Source: Agrypnia vestita
Lineage: Eukaryota > Arthropoda > Insecta > Trichoptera > Phryganeidae
Reading direction: 5' to 3'
Assembly (NCBI GenBank): GCA_016648135.1
Contig: JADDOH010010151.1
Coordinates: forward strand, 1 to 64,000
DNA: 64,000 bases
Shown here: positions 10,604 through 21,015 of the stretch, piece by piece
Layout of the letters: each line of letters starts with the position of its first letter
Numbering within the stretch: the stretch's first letter is position 1
Notes under the pieces: generated by a model
Seen by the model: only the letters and a program-made list of their open reading frames with translations
Told to the model about the DNA's origin: nothing
Databases searched by the model: none
Translations under genes and position numbers: made by a program

Positions 10604-11506
10604 ACATATTTAACTGTAAATGGTTGCGTATATTTTACACGAACCGTATGTTTTTCCGAGAAACGATTCTCGACGTTTCGTTGAAGTCGTATTCAACGTC
10701 ATCAGGAAATCGATCTGTACCTGTGGAGGTTTAGAAGCGAAATTATATGCACTTTGTTGTGGAGTGTTCACTTCTTCTACAGTGAATGAGCCCACCGTAT
10801 TCCCAGGACCGTTTTATGAGCGAAAGCTCCCATATCGGTCCTACTCATACGTCGCCAGGTTGACAATTTTTTACTGTAAAGGCCATCTCCGTGTCACGTC
10901 GTGTAAAGGGCGACTGCGACCCGGAGAGACCTGCAATAGTCCATTCACTGTACCTCCTTCACATAACACACTTTATTGTAAATTATCAAAGAAAAGCATA
11001 AAATACAGGTAAACATAAATCAGTTAGAAAACATATAGCAAACATAGAAATAGAAAATTCATTTAAAATATAACAATAGAACATGGTAAGAGTAAAAACA
11101 GAATTCGGGTGGGAAGGACAGTGAGGGGACGTCTGGGGAAAGGACACACTCCCTAATAGGGAAGAACAAGACAAGGATCATACTTAAAGGCGGAGTTCAA
11201 GTCCGAGTACTACGGGTCCATAGTCTACGGAGAAATTACCCACGAAGCAGCTCCCAGCGCAAAACCCACGTCTTGGCGAATTCACAGAAGAGTCCGAGGT
11301 TTCTCTCATTCTTGATGAGGTCACTGTTCCGTGCGGAACCGTGCCTCACCCCCTCCAGTCTTGCAATCATAATCTCACTTTTTCTACAATAGAGTTCGTC
11401 AGTGTGCAATATGTACCTACTAATTGCGGTTGAATCAAAGTCGTGAGAACAGGGCGCCAAATACGATTCGTATAAAATATCCGTAACCATTTACAGTTAA
11501 ATATGT
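10604..11506. mobile_element. TIR element of 903 bp carrying the covarying hairpin module
   Basis: The ends are ~42-bp inverted repeats with about four mismatches, starting acatatttaactgtaaatgg at 10604 and its complement ending at 11506. The interior includes the hairpin module (10811-10846: aggaccg stem, gaaa loop), the word ctactcatacgtcgccagg, and the words cattcactgt and ttattgtaaa. The plus-strand frame at 10620-11012 is open but its product has no recognisable domain and probably reflects repeat sequence. Superfamily unassigned; no clear target duplication. Confidence 0.65.
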
Positions 11507-11589
11507 CTAACGACCGCAATAATAACCTTAACTCTTTAATAACTCTTTAAACTTTGATTTTTTTTAATTTTTATGTCAACAAGTTTCAT

Positions 11590-11900
11590 CGTAACCATTC
11601 TTCCATTACGACAGTGAAGTGAGACGCACCCCAAATCCAGGGCGGTTTTACGAGATAAATTCTCATATCGGCCCTGTTTTTATTCCAAGTGTACTCTTTT
11701 GCAACAGTGAAGTGAAACAGTGAAGTGAGTAAGAGCAAAAGCTTCCATATCAGTCCTACTCATTTTTTTCCGTGTTGTTCCGGTCGTATAAGCCGTTGTG
11801 AAGCGGCATTGCCACTAAAACAAAGACATTCACTGTCCCCGCCCTGGGATACTCTTTATTAAACCAAGAAAAATACATAAGAAAATACATATCATTCCTC
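11590..11900. repeat. Hairpin-module repeat, diverged copy
   Basis: Contains the covarying stem as AGGGC/GCCCT around gttttacgagat...ctcatatcg (11641-11678). A second partial stem-loop follows at 11731-11762 (gagcaaaagcttccatatcagtcctactcat). It ends with cattcactgt and ctctttatta, like the end of the copy in 10604-11506. Confidence 0.55.
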
Positions 11901-12240
11901 CTTTATAATGTTAAAAAAATTTATACTACCTGAAGAGATCATCATGAGAACCTCTTTCCATTTGGGAAAGACATTGAATTAGTATGTGTAAGCCGTGCGT
12001 ACGAGGCACATTGTTTCGTTGTGTTGATGTTTACGGTTATAAACACCAACACAACGTACTAATGTGCCTCGTACGCACGGCTTACACATACTAATTCGAT
12101 TATCTTTCTAAAATGGAAAAAGGTTTACCTAGTAACGTCAGCTTGTACAACTCCGAACGCATTCTCCGTACTATTTGTTTCTTTATTCACAATAGCATAA
12201 AGTAGTTTTATTCTACCCTGAAGAGGTTTACATGAAAAAA
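11900..12240. repeat. Foldback element with perfect 36-bp arms
   Basis: 11977-12012 and 12061-12096 are perfect reverse complements (tgtgtaagccgtgcgtacga). Inside, cgttgtgttg(a/g)tgttta pairs again with one mismatch, leaving a 6-nt loop. The whole 11977-12096 can form a nearly continuous hairpin. The outer flanks (tttccattt) are weaker inverted copies. A MITE is most likely. A hairpin RNA precursor cannot be excluded. Confidence 0.7.
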
Positions 12241-13080
12241 TTAGCCTCACGTGGGCACTAACTGATTCACTTTACCTGCTGACGTCAGCTAGTCCGGCAG
12301 CTCTGACATGGTTCTCTATATGGTTTCTCTTTGGGGACAATCATGCCTTCATACCTTAACCCTTCTGTAAGTATCCCTTGACAAAATGTCTGCTTAAAAC
12401 ATTAAAAATACTTATTTTACATTTCCGTCAATTTTTTCTATTTTAGTATTATGTAAATGTAGGCAAATTAAAATGTATTTAATTATTTGTTTATTTTGTG
12501 GCAATTGCTCATTTAGGAGATCTTAATTTCCTATATTCTATGAATTCTATATACTAAAGTAAGGTGTGTGACAATACAATGACTATCTATTTTATTCTAT
12601 CATGAGCAAAACAAAACTACCGCAAAATAAACTAATAATAACATCTGGTGACCTTATTGTATTTTTATTACAGAACTATCTATCCACAGTTGTATTTATG
12701 CTTTTATTGTAATGTATTTGATGTATTTTACTATTACTACCATTCAATTTTAATCGAATTTATGTGTAATAATATTTAATCCTAAGCGCTTTCAGTGGAT
12801 ACACCCATCATTATCAGAGGCAACATTAGAACTGCCTCTTTGCCTCTGAGATTGATGGATTTTTTTCTTACTTTTTTTATTAGGTTCTATTTAGATACAT
12901 AGTATGTACAATATTTTATTTGATAAATAGTATGTACAATAAGTGGTTGTTGGTGTTTGTGTTCTTAGTCCTTCTCACTAGGGGTTCCTGTGCTGAGGAG
13001 GACTAGTTTTTTCCTATTAGATTAATATCTATGTCGTTTTTATTACACTTTTTAATATGTCTGCATCAATTTCATTTAAT
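12240..13080. other. Unassigned AT-rich DNA
   Basis: Only a small inverted pair is visible: gaggcaacatta...gcctctttgcctctga near 12818-12850. No coding sequence recognised. Confidence 0.45.
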
Positions 13081-13636
13081 CAATTAGTGTATATTATAGA
13101 TATCTCACAGAGACAAAACTGTATTAATTATGGGAAAGTAGGTATAGAAGTCATTTGGGTGTAACAGGACTTATGACCTGTCTTTTTATGGTTGGCTTAA
13201 GTGATCACTTTACACAATTGTAACATTCGCCATTTCCACCCATGATAGAATATACCATGCTTATTCATTTTTTGGAAGTTGTATATATGTTCAAATTGCG
13301 TGAAGCTTTCATATATGAGTTGTAAGCGTCTTTTCCATGCGGCCTGTGCAAAGCCATTTTCATTCCCCTAAATCCCCACAGATGTCGCTAAATGAGAAAA
13401 TCTACAATTGATTTACGGAATTTTGGGAGCAATATACTTTATAGTATGTAATGAAATTCATCCGAATACTTGCATTACACTAGGATACGCCAGGAAATAT
13501 TATTTCCAATTTTTGTTAAATTCCTTTTTTACCAGTATTTACAATTCAGAATATTTTGAGTTTGTTCAAATCTTTCAGAACAGTGCTGGATTTATGTCAC
13601 AGAGACATTATTAATCAATTAGTGTATATTATAGAT
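13081..13636 (-). mobile_element. Non-autonomous TIR element, family A copy 2
   Basis: This is the reverse-orientation counterpart of 491-1063, sharing cccatgatagaatatacc, cacagatgtcgc, taatgaaattcatccgaat and ccaggaaatattatttcca. Its right end is the left arm of the perfect palindrome at 13543-13730. The open frame at 13408-13614 runs through repeat sequence and is not a gene. Confidence 0.7.
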
Positions 13637-13730
13637 ATCTATAATATACACTAATTGATTAATAATGTCTCTGTGACATAAATCCAGCACTGTTCTGAAA
13701 GATTTGAACAAACTCAAAATATTCTGAATT
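13543..13730. repeat. Perfect 188-bp palindrome
   Basis: Every base of the 94-bp left arm is mirrored in the right arm. The centre lies between 13636 and 13637 inside agatatct. The arm includes tttgttcaaatctttcagaa and gctggatttatgtcacagag, i.e. the family A terminal module. There is no spacer. Confidence 0.95.
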
Positions 13731-13739
13731 TCATTTAAC

Positions 13740-14665
13740 CATATTTTTTTTTTTTTTTTTATTCTCCTCAACCCTTTTTTTAAGGTTAGAGGAAGGATGT
13801 TGTGGAGCTCAATTGAAAAATAATATGACTTCTTTGACCAAAAGTTGTGTTAAGCGTTGGTACTTTTCTGATTTCCATGTTAGTCCCTCTCATGTTATAC
13901 GTCATAGTTCTATTGTTTGGTTTTGTGTTTTTAAATTGAAATTGGTGTAAAAGAGTACTCTTGGCATATATTTGTTTTATGTTCGGAACGTCAAGACATT
14001 TGAAAATCTCTGATTGGAAATAATAAAATGGTTTCTATAATGCTATTTTGAGATATATTTAAATGGTTGATATAATTTTTTGTGGCAGACAGACCCTCAT
14101 GCTAAGATTCCATACTTAAGCCGAAAATAACACAAGGCAAAGTAAACTTTTTAAATATCTTTCTTGGGTCGTATATTTCTTATGTTTATGAAGAAATATA
14201 CAAGTGTTTAATTTAAATTGTTTTAATCGTGAACTTAACTTCTATTTCTGTTGATGAAATAAGGCTAATTTCAATTATTTATATTATAGACTTTAAAGAA
14301 AACAATCAATTGAATGTACTTTTAAAATTCTACATGTACATTTTACTATGCAGGATATCCCACTTTTTGGAGGGCTAATAGACCTACTCATGACCGACCA
14401 AAATATCAAAATATGAACTTATTGAAAAATCGTTAGGCACTTTTATGTTTTCAGTTAGTTGTATCAGTTTTTCGAGTGCCATAGCTACAAATTCCATATT
14501 TAAAGATTATAATTTATATTATGCAACCCTGTATAGCCCTGCTCTTGATCACAGTCCAAAATGTAACTAATAGTGTTGTACTTTTGGAAAAACCTTTTTA
14601 CTTGATCTTTGAGTTAATTTTTTTTATTCGCTAATTTTTACACTCCATAATGTAAAAATATATAC
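13740..14665. other. Unassigned DNA
   Basis: Begins with a 17-base T-run (about 13745). No ORF or repeat with a second copy was recognised. Confidence 0.45.
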
Positions 14666-14669
14666 CATA

Positions 14670-15350
14670 CAACTATGGCAAAACGCTCATTATACTATTG
14701 CTTATATGTGAAACGTGGGTACTGGCTAAGAGGAATGAACTAGAACTGGAAGTTTTTGAAAGGAAAATTTTAAGGCGGATCTTTGGACAGGTTCTAGAAA
14801 ATGGAATTTAGCGCAGATATTACAACAATGAGTTGTATTCAAGGAGCTAAACGTGACAAAATTTATAAAACTGGGAAGATTTCGGTAGCTGGGTCATGTG
14901 GAGATAGATAATATTATTTTATATATTTTTATAAATAAATAAACAAATTGTGTTGACATCTGGAGGAGGAACAGTAAATGGACTTTTGCGGTCCGAATCT
15001 TGCGGCGTCGCCCTTTACACAATGCCGCACGGGAAGAGCTATTAGTGAAAACTTTGAAAACAACCTGGCGACGTATGAGTAGGACCGATATGGGAGCGAT
15101 CGCTCATTAAACGGTCCTGGGAATGCGGTGGGAGTCCATACACTGGGTAATGTGGAGAGAACAAGCACCTTAGTCCTTACTGACTTCAAGACGGATAGGG
15201 CGAAGGAGCTTAGGAAGGCCAAAATTAAGATGGAGTGACAACGTCCTCAAAGACATCTCTGCCTTAGAGCTTCTGAACTGGAGAGTGCTGGCACTAAACC
15301 GAGATGATTGGAGGAAGAATTGAGGAGGCCAAGACTCAAAAGTTATATGA
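14670..15350 (+). pseudogene. RTE/CR1-like LINE C-terminal fragment split by a hairpin-module element
   Basis: 14715-14810 translates as CETWVLAKRNE...EVFERKILRRIFG. After a non-LINE interval (about 14906-15185), 15190-15330 gives RSLGRPKLRWSDNVLKD, then LNWRVLALNRDDWRKN. These are consecutive C-terminal blocks of non-LTR reverse transcriptases. In intact relatives a ...GRPKLRW block closely follows the W-x-G-H-V block. Stops and frameshifts are present. The interval between them is a copy of the hairpin module, so the LINE fragment is older than that insertion. Confidence 0.75.
14910..15185 (-). mobile_element. Hairpin-module repeat inserted in a LINE remnant
   Basis: The reverse complement of this block matches 10790-10990. 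Shared words are gcattcccaggaccg, ctactcatacgtcgccagg, gtaaagggcgac and catttactgt. The stem AGGACCG/CGGTCCT (about 15083-15118) surrounds a central gagcgatcgctc palindrome. The open minus frame across it is not considered coding. Confidence 0.65.
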
Positions 15351-15855
15351 TGATGATTTCTAATATTGCAAGTTATTTTAAAAAAATGCTCATTAGTGTA
15401 GTTAGTTTTTTCAATTTCACTTACAATTTACTTTTATGATTCCTTTCAGCGAGCTCGTTCGCTGGATTAATCGCTTTCTTAGCTATAAACATAACTGACT
15501 GTTTGTTTATAGGGTTCTTGTTAAAGAGCCTTTTAAGCAGGCAGCGCACCATAAAAATCTAACAATTTAGGCCTCCCCAGAGCGTCATTGTATCATCATC
15601 TAAATGTAATGGACTTTCTAAGCTTAGAAGAAAGCACGTGCTAAGACGAGGATGTAGTATTTTCCAGGAAGTGCACAAAATATCTTATCTCTGAAATAGT
15701 CAGTTTCTAATTTTTTCATGATAGTTTGGAGATAAATGTATTTGTAGTAAGATTGGTTTGTTCCGCTATTAAGAGCGAGTGGACTAAAGTGAATAGTATG
15801 AAGAATCTTCGATTTTTGCAGGGGCGCAAATTTTTTTGTAAAATTACCTGTTTTT
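15350..15855. other. Unassigned DNA
   Basis: No gene or recognised repeat. Confidence 0.4.
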
Positions 15856-15859
15856 TTAT

Positions 15860-16190
15860 AACTCCCTTTCTTTTAACTCGTAGCATCTGCTTGCTTGCTT
15901 GTCTGTCGAAAAAACTTTGTATCGATTTTTAACCCTTTTCCCGTGATCCAATCGAGCTGAAACTTTGCATGCAGACTCGTGGAGACGATAAAAAAGATCT
16001 AACAAATTTTAGTTTAAAAAAATTAATAATTATAGTATAATTTTGGATTTTTCGAAATTTTTTATAACTCGCTTTCGTTGCATCGCCCGAATCGAGCCCA
16101 ACGCGTAGGTTAAGCGCCAAACCTGTTTCCACTAGTAAATGAGAAAGGGGGTATAATAAAAATTCGATTTTTATGGGTTAGTTTTTTAAA
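15860..16190 (+). mobile_element. Family Q non-autonomous element, copy 1
   Basis: Starts actccctttcttttaactcg and ends gaaagggggtataataaaa(a). Its core is gatccaatcgagctgaaac, then gcagactcgtgg. Copies are seen at 16245-16660, 21405-21945 (-), 31190-31722 (-), 54248-54790 and 56270-56590. Termini of the form ACTCCCTTT...AAAGGGAGT are short inverted repeats. The conserved minus-strand peptide-like reading of the core is not taken as a gene. Confidence 0.6.
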
Positions 16191-16244
16191 ATGTTAAATT
16201 GTATTAATTTATATAAAAAGAACAAACAAATTAATAAAATATTT

Positions 16245-16660
16245 TTGTTTTTTTACTCCCTTTATGTTAACTCGTGGTGTCTGCTTGTCTTCTTGTCTAA
16301 CGAAAAAACTTTGGATCCATTTTAAACCCCTTTCCCATGATCCAATCGAGCTGAAACTGCTAGCAAACTCGTGGCGACGATCAAGAAGATCAATCAAATT
16401 TTCGTTAAAAAAAAATAATAAATTATCGGATTTTTCAAATTTTGAATGGTTTTTTCATACAACTTATTAAGTTGTGTGAAAATATTTCAACGCGTCTGGT
16501 CGCCGCGAAACCTGATTATAGTATAATTTTGGATTTTTGGAAATTTTTTATTACTCCCTTTCGTAGCGTCGCCCGACGCTTTTAAGCGAAAAAAAATGTT
16601 TCAACTAGTAAATGAGAGTATAATAAAAACTTGGTTTTTATGGGTTATTCTTTTTAAATA
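16245..16660 (+). mobile_element. Family Q element, copy 2 (possibly two partial copies)
   Basis: The 5' part (actccctttatgttaactcg to aattttcgtt) is followed by a second actccctttcgtagcg start at about 16553 and the usual 3' end tataataaaaacttggtttt at about 16620. The repeat thus looks composite. Non-coding. Confidence 0.55.
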
Positions 16661-16891
16661 TTGTTTCACAAAATTTCCATAATTATTGGTTTTTAGGTTA
16701 TATTAGGTCAAAACATTTTTTTTTTATTGTTGTGTATTTCGCTTTCTGTAATAATTGTAGAGTTTCGCGCTTTAACTTTGCACGCAATTGTCGAGACACA
16801 CCAAAAACTTATTTGAAATATTCATGGCACATTCTTTAATACCAGCTTCTTTAGAATAAATACATCTGTATAGTGTGAACCCATTTCAACA

Positions 16892-17207
16892 CTGAAGGCA
16901 CAGTATAGTAAAGCATACAGTATTATATCTTCATACAAACAGCCGAAACGACGCCCTTCGAAATCTCGGTATACTTCGAACTGCTCAGTCGCCGCAGGGC
17001 TGCAGTAACGTACGGACGCAAGCAGGGTGAGACGCTCCCACGCATACATTTAGGTCAGTTTATGGCACCCCAAACCATAAAGAGTTAGTCAATGAGCAGC
17101 CCTGGTGCGTTTTTAACCAAGTTTAAGTACCAAGCGGCCGTAGGTATTTATTTCAAGGACACTGCCAAGATAACATACTGTATGTATTTATTATACTGTG
17201 CTGAAGG
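16892..17207. mobile_element. 302-bp MITE with 7-bp target duplication, copy 1
   Basis: The element is 16899-17200. Its ends are inverted repeats of about 25-30 bp (cacagtatagtaaagcatac / gtatgtatttattatactgtg). It is flanked by identical ctgaagg at 16892-16898 and 17201-17207. The second copy at 49385-49684 is highly similar and has a different 7-bp duplication. It is non-coding inside. TSD length suggests a hAT- or P-like mobiliser, but this is inference. Confidence 0.85.
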
Positions 17208-17409
17208 CATGTCTGGTGGAAAGTTCAAGCAAGTTGTAAAATTTTCTGGCAATAAAAGGAAAGGATATTTTACGTTCGTTTTATAGTGCGGCGATAAATA
17301 AGTTTGAGTTATGTTTCGAGACCAAACTCTTTTTAATGCTATGCAATGGCCCTATGTAATGGTCACAAAATATGATTTTTAACGAAGAGAGAGAACTTTG
17401 ATATTGACA

Positions 17410-18400
17410 TTTATTTATTTATTTGGGGGGAAATTAACAGCATCAGATATATATATATATTAACAAATATAAAACAATGGATATTAAATTATGCCATTTA
17501 CAAATTTTCCACTGAATATGTAAGAAGTGTGATATTGTAAAAGATATTTTTAATATTATTTTAACAGCGACTGGGGAGGGTGGAGGGGAATGTGGGACGG
17601 GAGTAGAAGGGAAGATAAATTGTGAGAATTAATTTGGGTGCGTTTGTGTAGATATTGTTTGTTTTAATGTCCCATATCGTTCAGTAAAAAATGTCAATGT
17701 GGTGATAGTTTGCGTTAAACGAATTTGTGGATATGTAGATAAAGGAGTTTTGTTTTGAGTTGGTCTTGCAAAGGTGGTAATGAAAAGCAGGTTTTTGTCT
17801 GTTATTGCGAGTTGGGATGTGGAAAGATATACGTTGAAGAAGTTCACGATTGTCTACTAGGTTGTGTGATATTTTAAATAACATTACCACGTCAGCTATA
17901 TCTCTTCGACAAGTTAGAGTCTGCGTGTTGAAAAACTTCGCAGAGTATTCATTGCATAAATGAGATCTAAATGAGCTGAGGTTTAGGTATCTTAGGAATC
18001 TGTTTAGACACTTTCAATTATATTTTTATGTACTACATAACCTGGATGCATATTCTAAAATACTACGAACGTATGATAAATAAAGTATCGTGAGAGTACT
18101 AAGATTTTTGAAATGTTTACATGCGCCTATGACAAAACCAAGCAAGATGATGCATTAGTGACTATGTAATCGATATGTTTGTTAAAATTTAATTTACTAT
18201 CAAGTATCACTCCAAGGTCCTTGCTTCGGATTTGATAGATAATGGTTGATTATTAATTGAATACTCACTAGAGAATACATTTTTATTTCTTGTAAAACGT
18301 ACAACGAAGCATTTAGAAACATTTATTTCCAGGCTGTGGGCTTTGCAATACGTATTCAGACGATGTAGGTCATCTTGCAGCCTTTGAGAATCATCCAATG
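17410..18400 (-). pseudogene. Jockey/CR1-like LINE 3' fragment, family L2 copy 1
   Basis: Minus strand. 18398-18207 encodes DDSQRLQDDLHRLNTYCKA..., the D-x-x-x-L-Q-x-D-L block following the catalytic FADD of non-LTR reverse transcriptases, then N-V-S-K-C. Frame breaks follow. The C-terminus reads through 17890-17629 as MLFKISHNLVDNRELLQRI and FHIPTR. The 3' UTR runs down to an (AAAT)n tail near 17410. Copies of the same 3' end are at 48150-48600 (-) and 59370-59830 (+). Dead by multiple stops. Confidence 0.75.
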
Positions 18401-18542
18401 AATTTATGGGAGATGATGGTAAAGTGTATAAATGTTCATTTACAATTGGAAAAAAATATGAAGTTTTTCGAAAGACCTAGGGGCGCCTAGAATAATTTAG
18501 AGAATTGTAGAGTGACCCAAAGATGCAGGGTGCCGGTTCTAT

Positions 18543-18920
18543 TTATTTATTTATTAATTTATTTATCTTAATAATTTAGTTCCACACATAATGTTGTGTG
18601 GGCAAATACATGATTTCACTCAAAAATATTACATTCCATCTAATCATTTAAAAAAAATTATAATATAATTCTTGCACTTCAGTTTAAACCTCCTTATATT
18701 CTCCATGTTTTGAATTTCCTTTGCCAGGCTATCGAAGATTTTTATACCTTTATACATCATACAATTTTGTGAGGTGTGTTTCTTTTTCTTTGGTAGTCTT
18801 ATGTTGTCGCTTCCCCTTCTTCTTCTTGTATTGTAGGAATGAAAATCCTTATTCAGCTTCATCCTGTCATCAAAGTATTTGGGTACTAATCCATGTTTAA
18901 TTTTAAATATTTGTACCATT
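18543..18920 (-). pseudogene. LINE C-terminal fragment (second family)
   Basis: Minus strand 18919-18647: VQIFKIKHGLVPKYFDDR..., then H-S-Y-N-T-R-R-R, then MMYKGIKIFDSLAKEI and a basic tail. The K-I-x-H-G-L-x-P, H-x-Y-N-T-R and G-x-x-x-F-(D/N)-x-L-x-x-x-I blocks are typical of the C-terminal domain of CR1/Jockey-type elements. The (AAAT)-like tail is at 18543-18565. The RT catalytic domain is missing (5' truncation). Confidence 0.75.
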
Positions 18921-19480
18921 GCATTATATATTATTATAATGCGGCCGACATTTACAAATTAATATCAGTGAGAAACATAGTACGAACGATATTTTTAAGT
19001 GACAATTTTCGGACGCGAACAATCTAGAGAATTCTGTTATACAGGGTGGGGCAAAGCTATTTGCTGATTTAGAAATTATTTTTTTTAAATAAGACTGTAC
19101 ACTGACATGAGCAAAATCTCGAATTTTGGATTCCTCATTAATCCTGTTTGTCACTATTGAAATCTGAACAGCGTCCAAACTTCTCATAAGGGGAATACGG
19201 CATCCCTAGTCAAAAGTACCTGCGTAGTTTAGTATATTCGTGGTTCGTGGAATATCATAATGTATCTGGAGGGCTGACGTCACGAGTTTACGACAATAGA
19301 ACGAAAACGGCTTAAACGTGTTCTCGGTAAATAAGCTTTGCACCGTGGTGTCAGACACCCCCTCCTCTTCCCTCCCTCCCCCGTCATCCCGTATTTTCTC
19401 TTCCCTTACGAAGAGAGGGCAATTTATTAAAATGGATTTATTACACTGCATTAATTAGTGATGTAAAACAGGGGTGCGAA
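18921..19480. other. Unassigned DNA
   Basis: A tacagggtgggg word at 19043 resembles a common insect TIR start, but its partner was not found. Short minus-strand open frames have no recognisable domain. Confidence 0.4.
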
Positions 19481-19735
19481 CTGCGTACAGTGTAGAGGGA
19501 CCCACCACACGCCCAAGGCCGTTTTATGAGCAATAGCGCCCGAATCGGCCCTACACTTTCGCCACCCAATTCGGCATTTATTTAATGCTTAAGTAGTAAT
19601 CCCCCCCCATATGAGTGCTCAAATAATATGAGTGCAAGCGGTGCGGGGAGGCGTCCACACAAAACCGACCCACTGTCAAACATAGCAAACAATACAAAAA
19701 ATAAACAAGAAAAACCCCTGAGGGAAAAATAAAAA
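19480..19735 (+). repeat. Hairpin-module repeat, copy with GGCCG stem
   Basis: 19513-19552 reads aaggccg-ttttatgagc-aata-gcgcccgaat-cggccct, the same architecture as at 10811. The stem is changed on both sides from GGACCG/CGGTCC to GGCCG/CGGCC. It is followed by ccacccaattcgg and an A-rich tail. Confidence 0.6.
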
Positions 19736-19849
19736 TAAGAAAAAAGGCGCACTGCGTACAGTGGTATGCAAATTTATTGGAACAGGTACTTTTTTATTTC
19801 TTCAACTTTTCGTAGAGGCAAATAAAGCAATTATTTAAAAGTTTCATTT

Positions 19850-20540
19850 ATCACACAAAGTCACTGGACACGAATTTTATCAGAGCACCGTTCTTTAAAT
19901 TACACTTATTGTCACTAGTGATGGTTAAACCATTATTTTATTAGGGTATTTTCGGTACAGTTAGGTATTTGGGATTTGTATCTGATCATATCAATTATTG
20001 ATAACTAAGATATAAATGTTGTTTAGTACGATGGTTGCCCTCGAATTGCAAAAATTCCGTTGCCAATCATTGACGCAGTCAGATACAAATATCTCAAATA
20101 TCTGTTAATGTGTCACCGGTTAAAATACCATAAAAAATTGTCTCTCAAAAATATTCCACACAGGTTTGCACTAATTGACGTCACCACCGTGTTTTTTGTC
20201 CATATTTTATATTAATATCTTTCCATATTCTATATTTATATAATTTACATATATTTTTTTACATATATTCTTTTTCGCTATTGCTTTGGTATTTAATAAT
20301 ATCTATTTGTTTTTTTTTTAATATTTTATATTTATATCTGCAATTAATTGATTAATTTTATAGTTAAAAAGTATTTTGTTTTAAATTCATATATTTTATA
20401 TTCATAAATATAAATGATCCATAAAAGTAATCAACGTCATAAATATTTTTTTTTTCAATTTTTAAATCACTTCGAACGTAATTTACGGGATGGCGTAGGG
20501 ATCCTTCAGCGATCCTGTCTTTATCTTCTCAGTGTTGGCA
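19850..20540. other. AT-rich DNA with one short shared repeat
   Basis: At 19859 the word tcactggacacgaatttt repeats the sequence at 3718. Otherwise AT-rich with short ATATTTTATATT runs at 20200-20420. No gene recognised. Confidence 0.4.
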
Positions 20541-20700
20541 AAATATCGCAGGAAAAAAAGGCAGAACGGTCTTGCTAAGTAGTATTTAAAATGTCAACCA
20601 GGCGACAAATGAGCAGAACCGATATGCTCTCAAATTTTATAAGCAAAAACTATTTTTTGCTTATAAACCGGTTCTGGGTAAGCGGTGGATATCATTCACA
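20540..20700 (-). repeat. Hairpin-module repeat, copy with GAACCG stem
   Basis: 20629-20690 folds with CAGAACCG/CGGTTCTG. A second inner stem is made of tataagcaaaaa and tttttgcttata. Flanks aggcgacaaatgagcag and ggtaagcggtgga align with the copies at 15070-15135 and 23820-23885. Confidence 0.6.
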
Positions 20701-20719
20701 AATTTTTCACTAATCACTA

Positions 20720-21015
20720 GTTTGAGGAACGCATAACACTCGTCTTTCCAGAATATTCGCAATATTCGAACGCCCGGTAGATACTCTCGTAATGTATTTC
20801 ATTTGCCACATTCAATAGCCGTTTATTGCTTGTTTTCTGGGGTTTATCTCCGGTTTTGCTGAAATGCATAAGAAAATGTTGCCGCGCGTTCTGCGCTCAA
20901 TTTTATACTCACGATTCTTTTGAAGTTTCCAATTTATTTCCGTGTATTCCAGACACTACCAGAACTTTCACTGTTATCAAACAAATATCCCGAGTGCTCA
21001 AAAATTATCGATAAT
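20720..21015 (-). repeat. TATA/heat-shock-like promoter repeat, copy 3 (family P)
   Basis: The plus strand begins with TTCcaGAAtaTTC, then ccggtagatactctc. The minus strand reads GAAagTTC (about 20973), then GAAacTTC (about 20930), then TATAAAAT (about 20905), then gcgcagaacgcgcgg. This gives the same spacing of two GAAnnTTC dimers upstream of a TATA box as at 30540-30590. The plus-strand open frame here is repeat-derived. Confidence 0.45.

Noticed and set aside
10197..10607. 136-codon minus and 122-codon plus frames over the GC-rich exon
   Set aside because: The +1 frame at 10336-10484 fits TMEM151 and is bounded by splice signals. The other frames are shadows caused by low stop-codon frequency in GC-rich DNA.
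12000..12060. miRNA precursor at the 11977-12096 hairpin
   Set aside because: Arms are too perfectly paired and too long for a typical pre-miRNA, and weaker flanking inverted repeats suggest a MITE. Small-RNA data would be needed to reverse this.
14929..15222. 97-codon minus frame
   Set aside because: Lies in the hairpin-module repeat; other copies of the repeat do not keep this frame open.
16209..16397. Recurrent minus-strand peptide (I-D-L-L-D-R-R-H-E) in family Q copies
   Set aside because: Recurs because the DNA repeats. The frame is broken differently in each copy and never starts or ends at the same place, so it is not treated as a gene.
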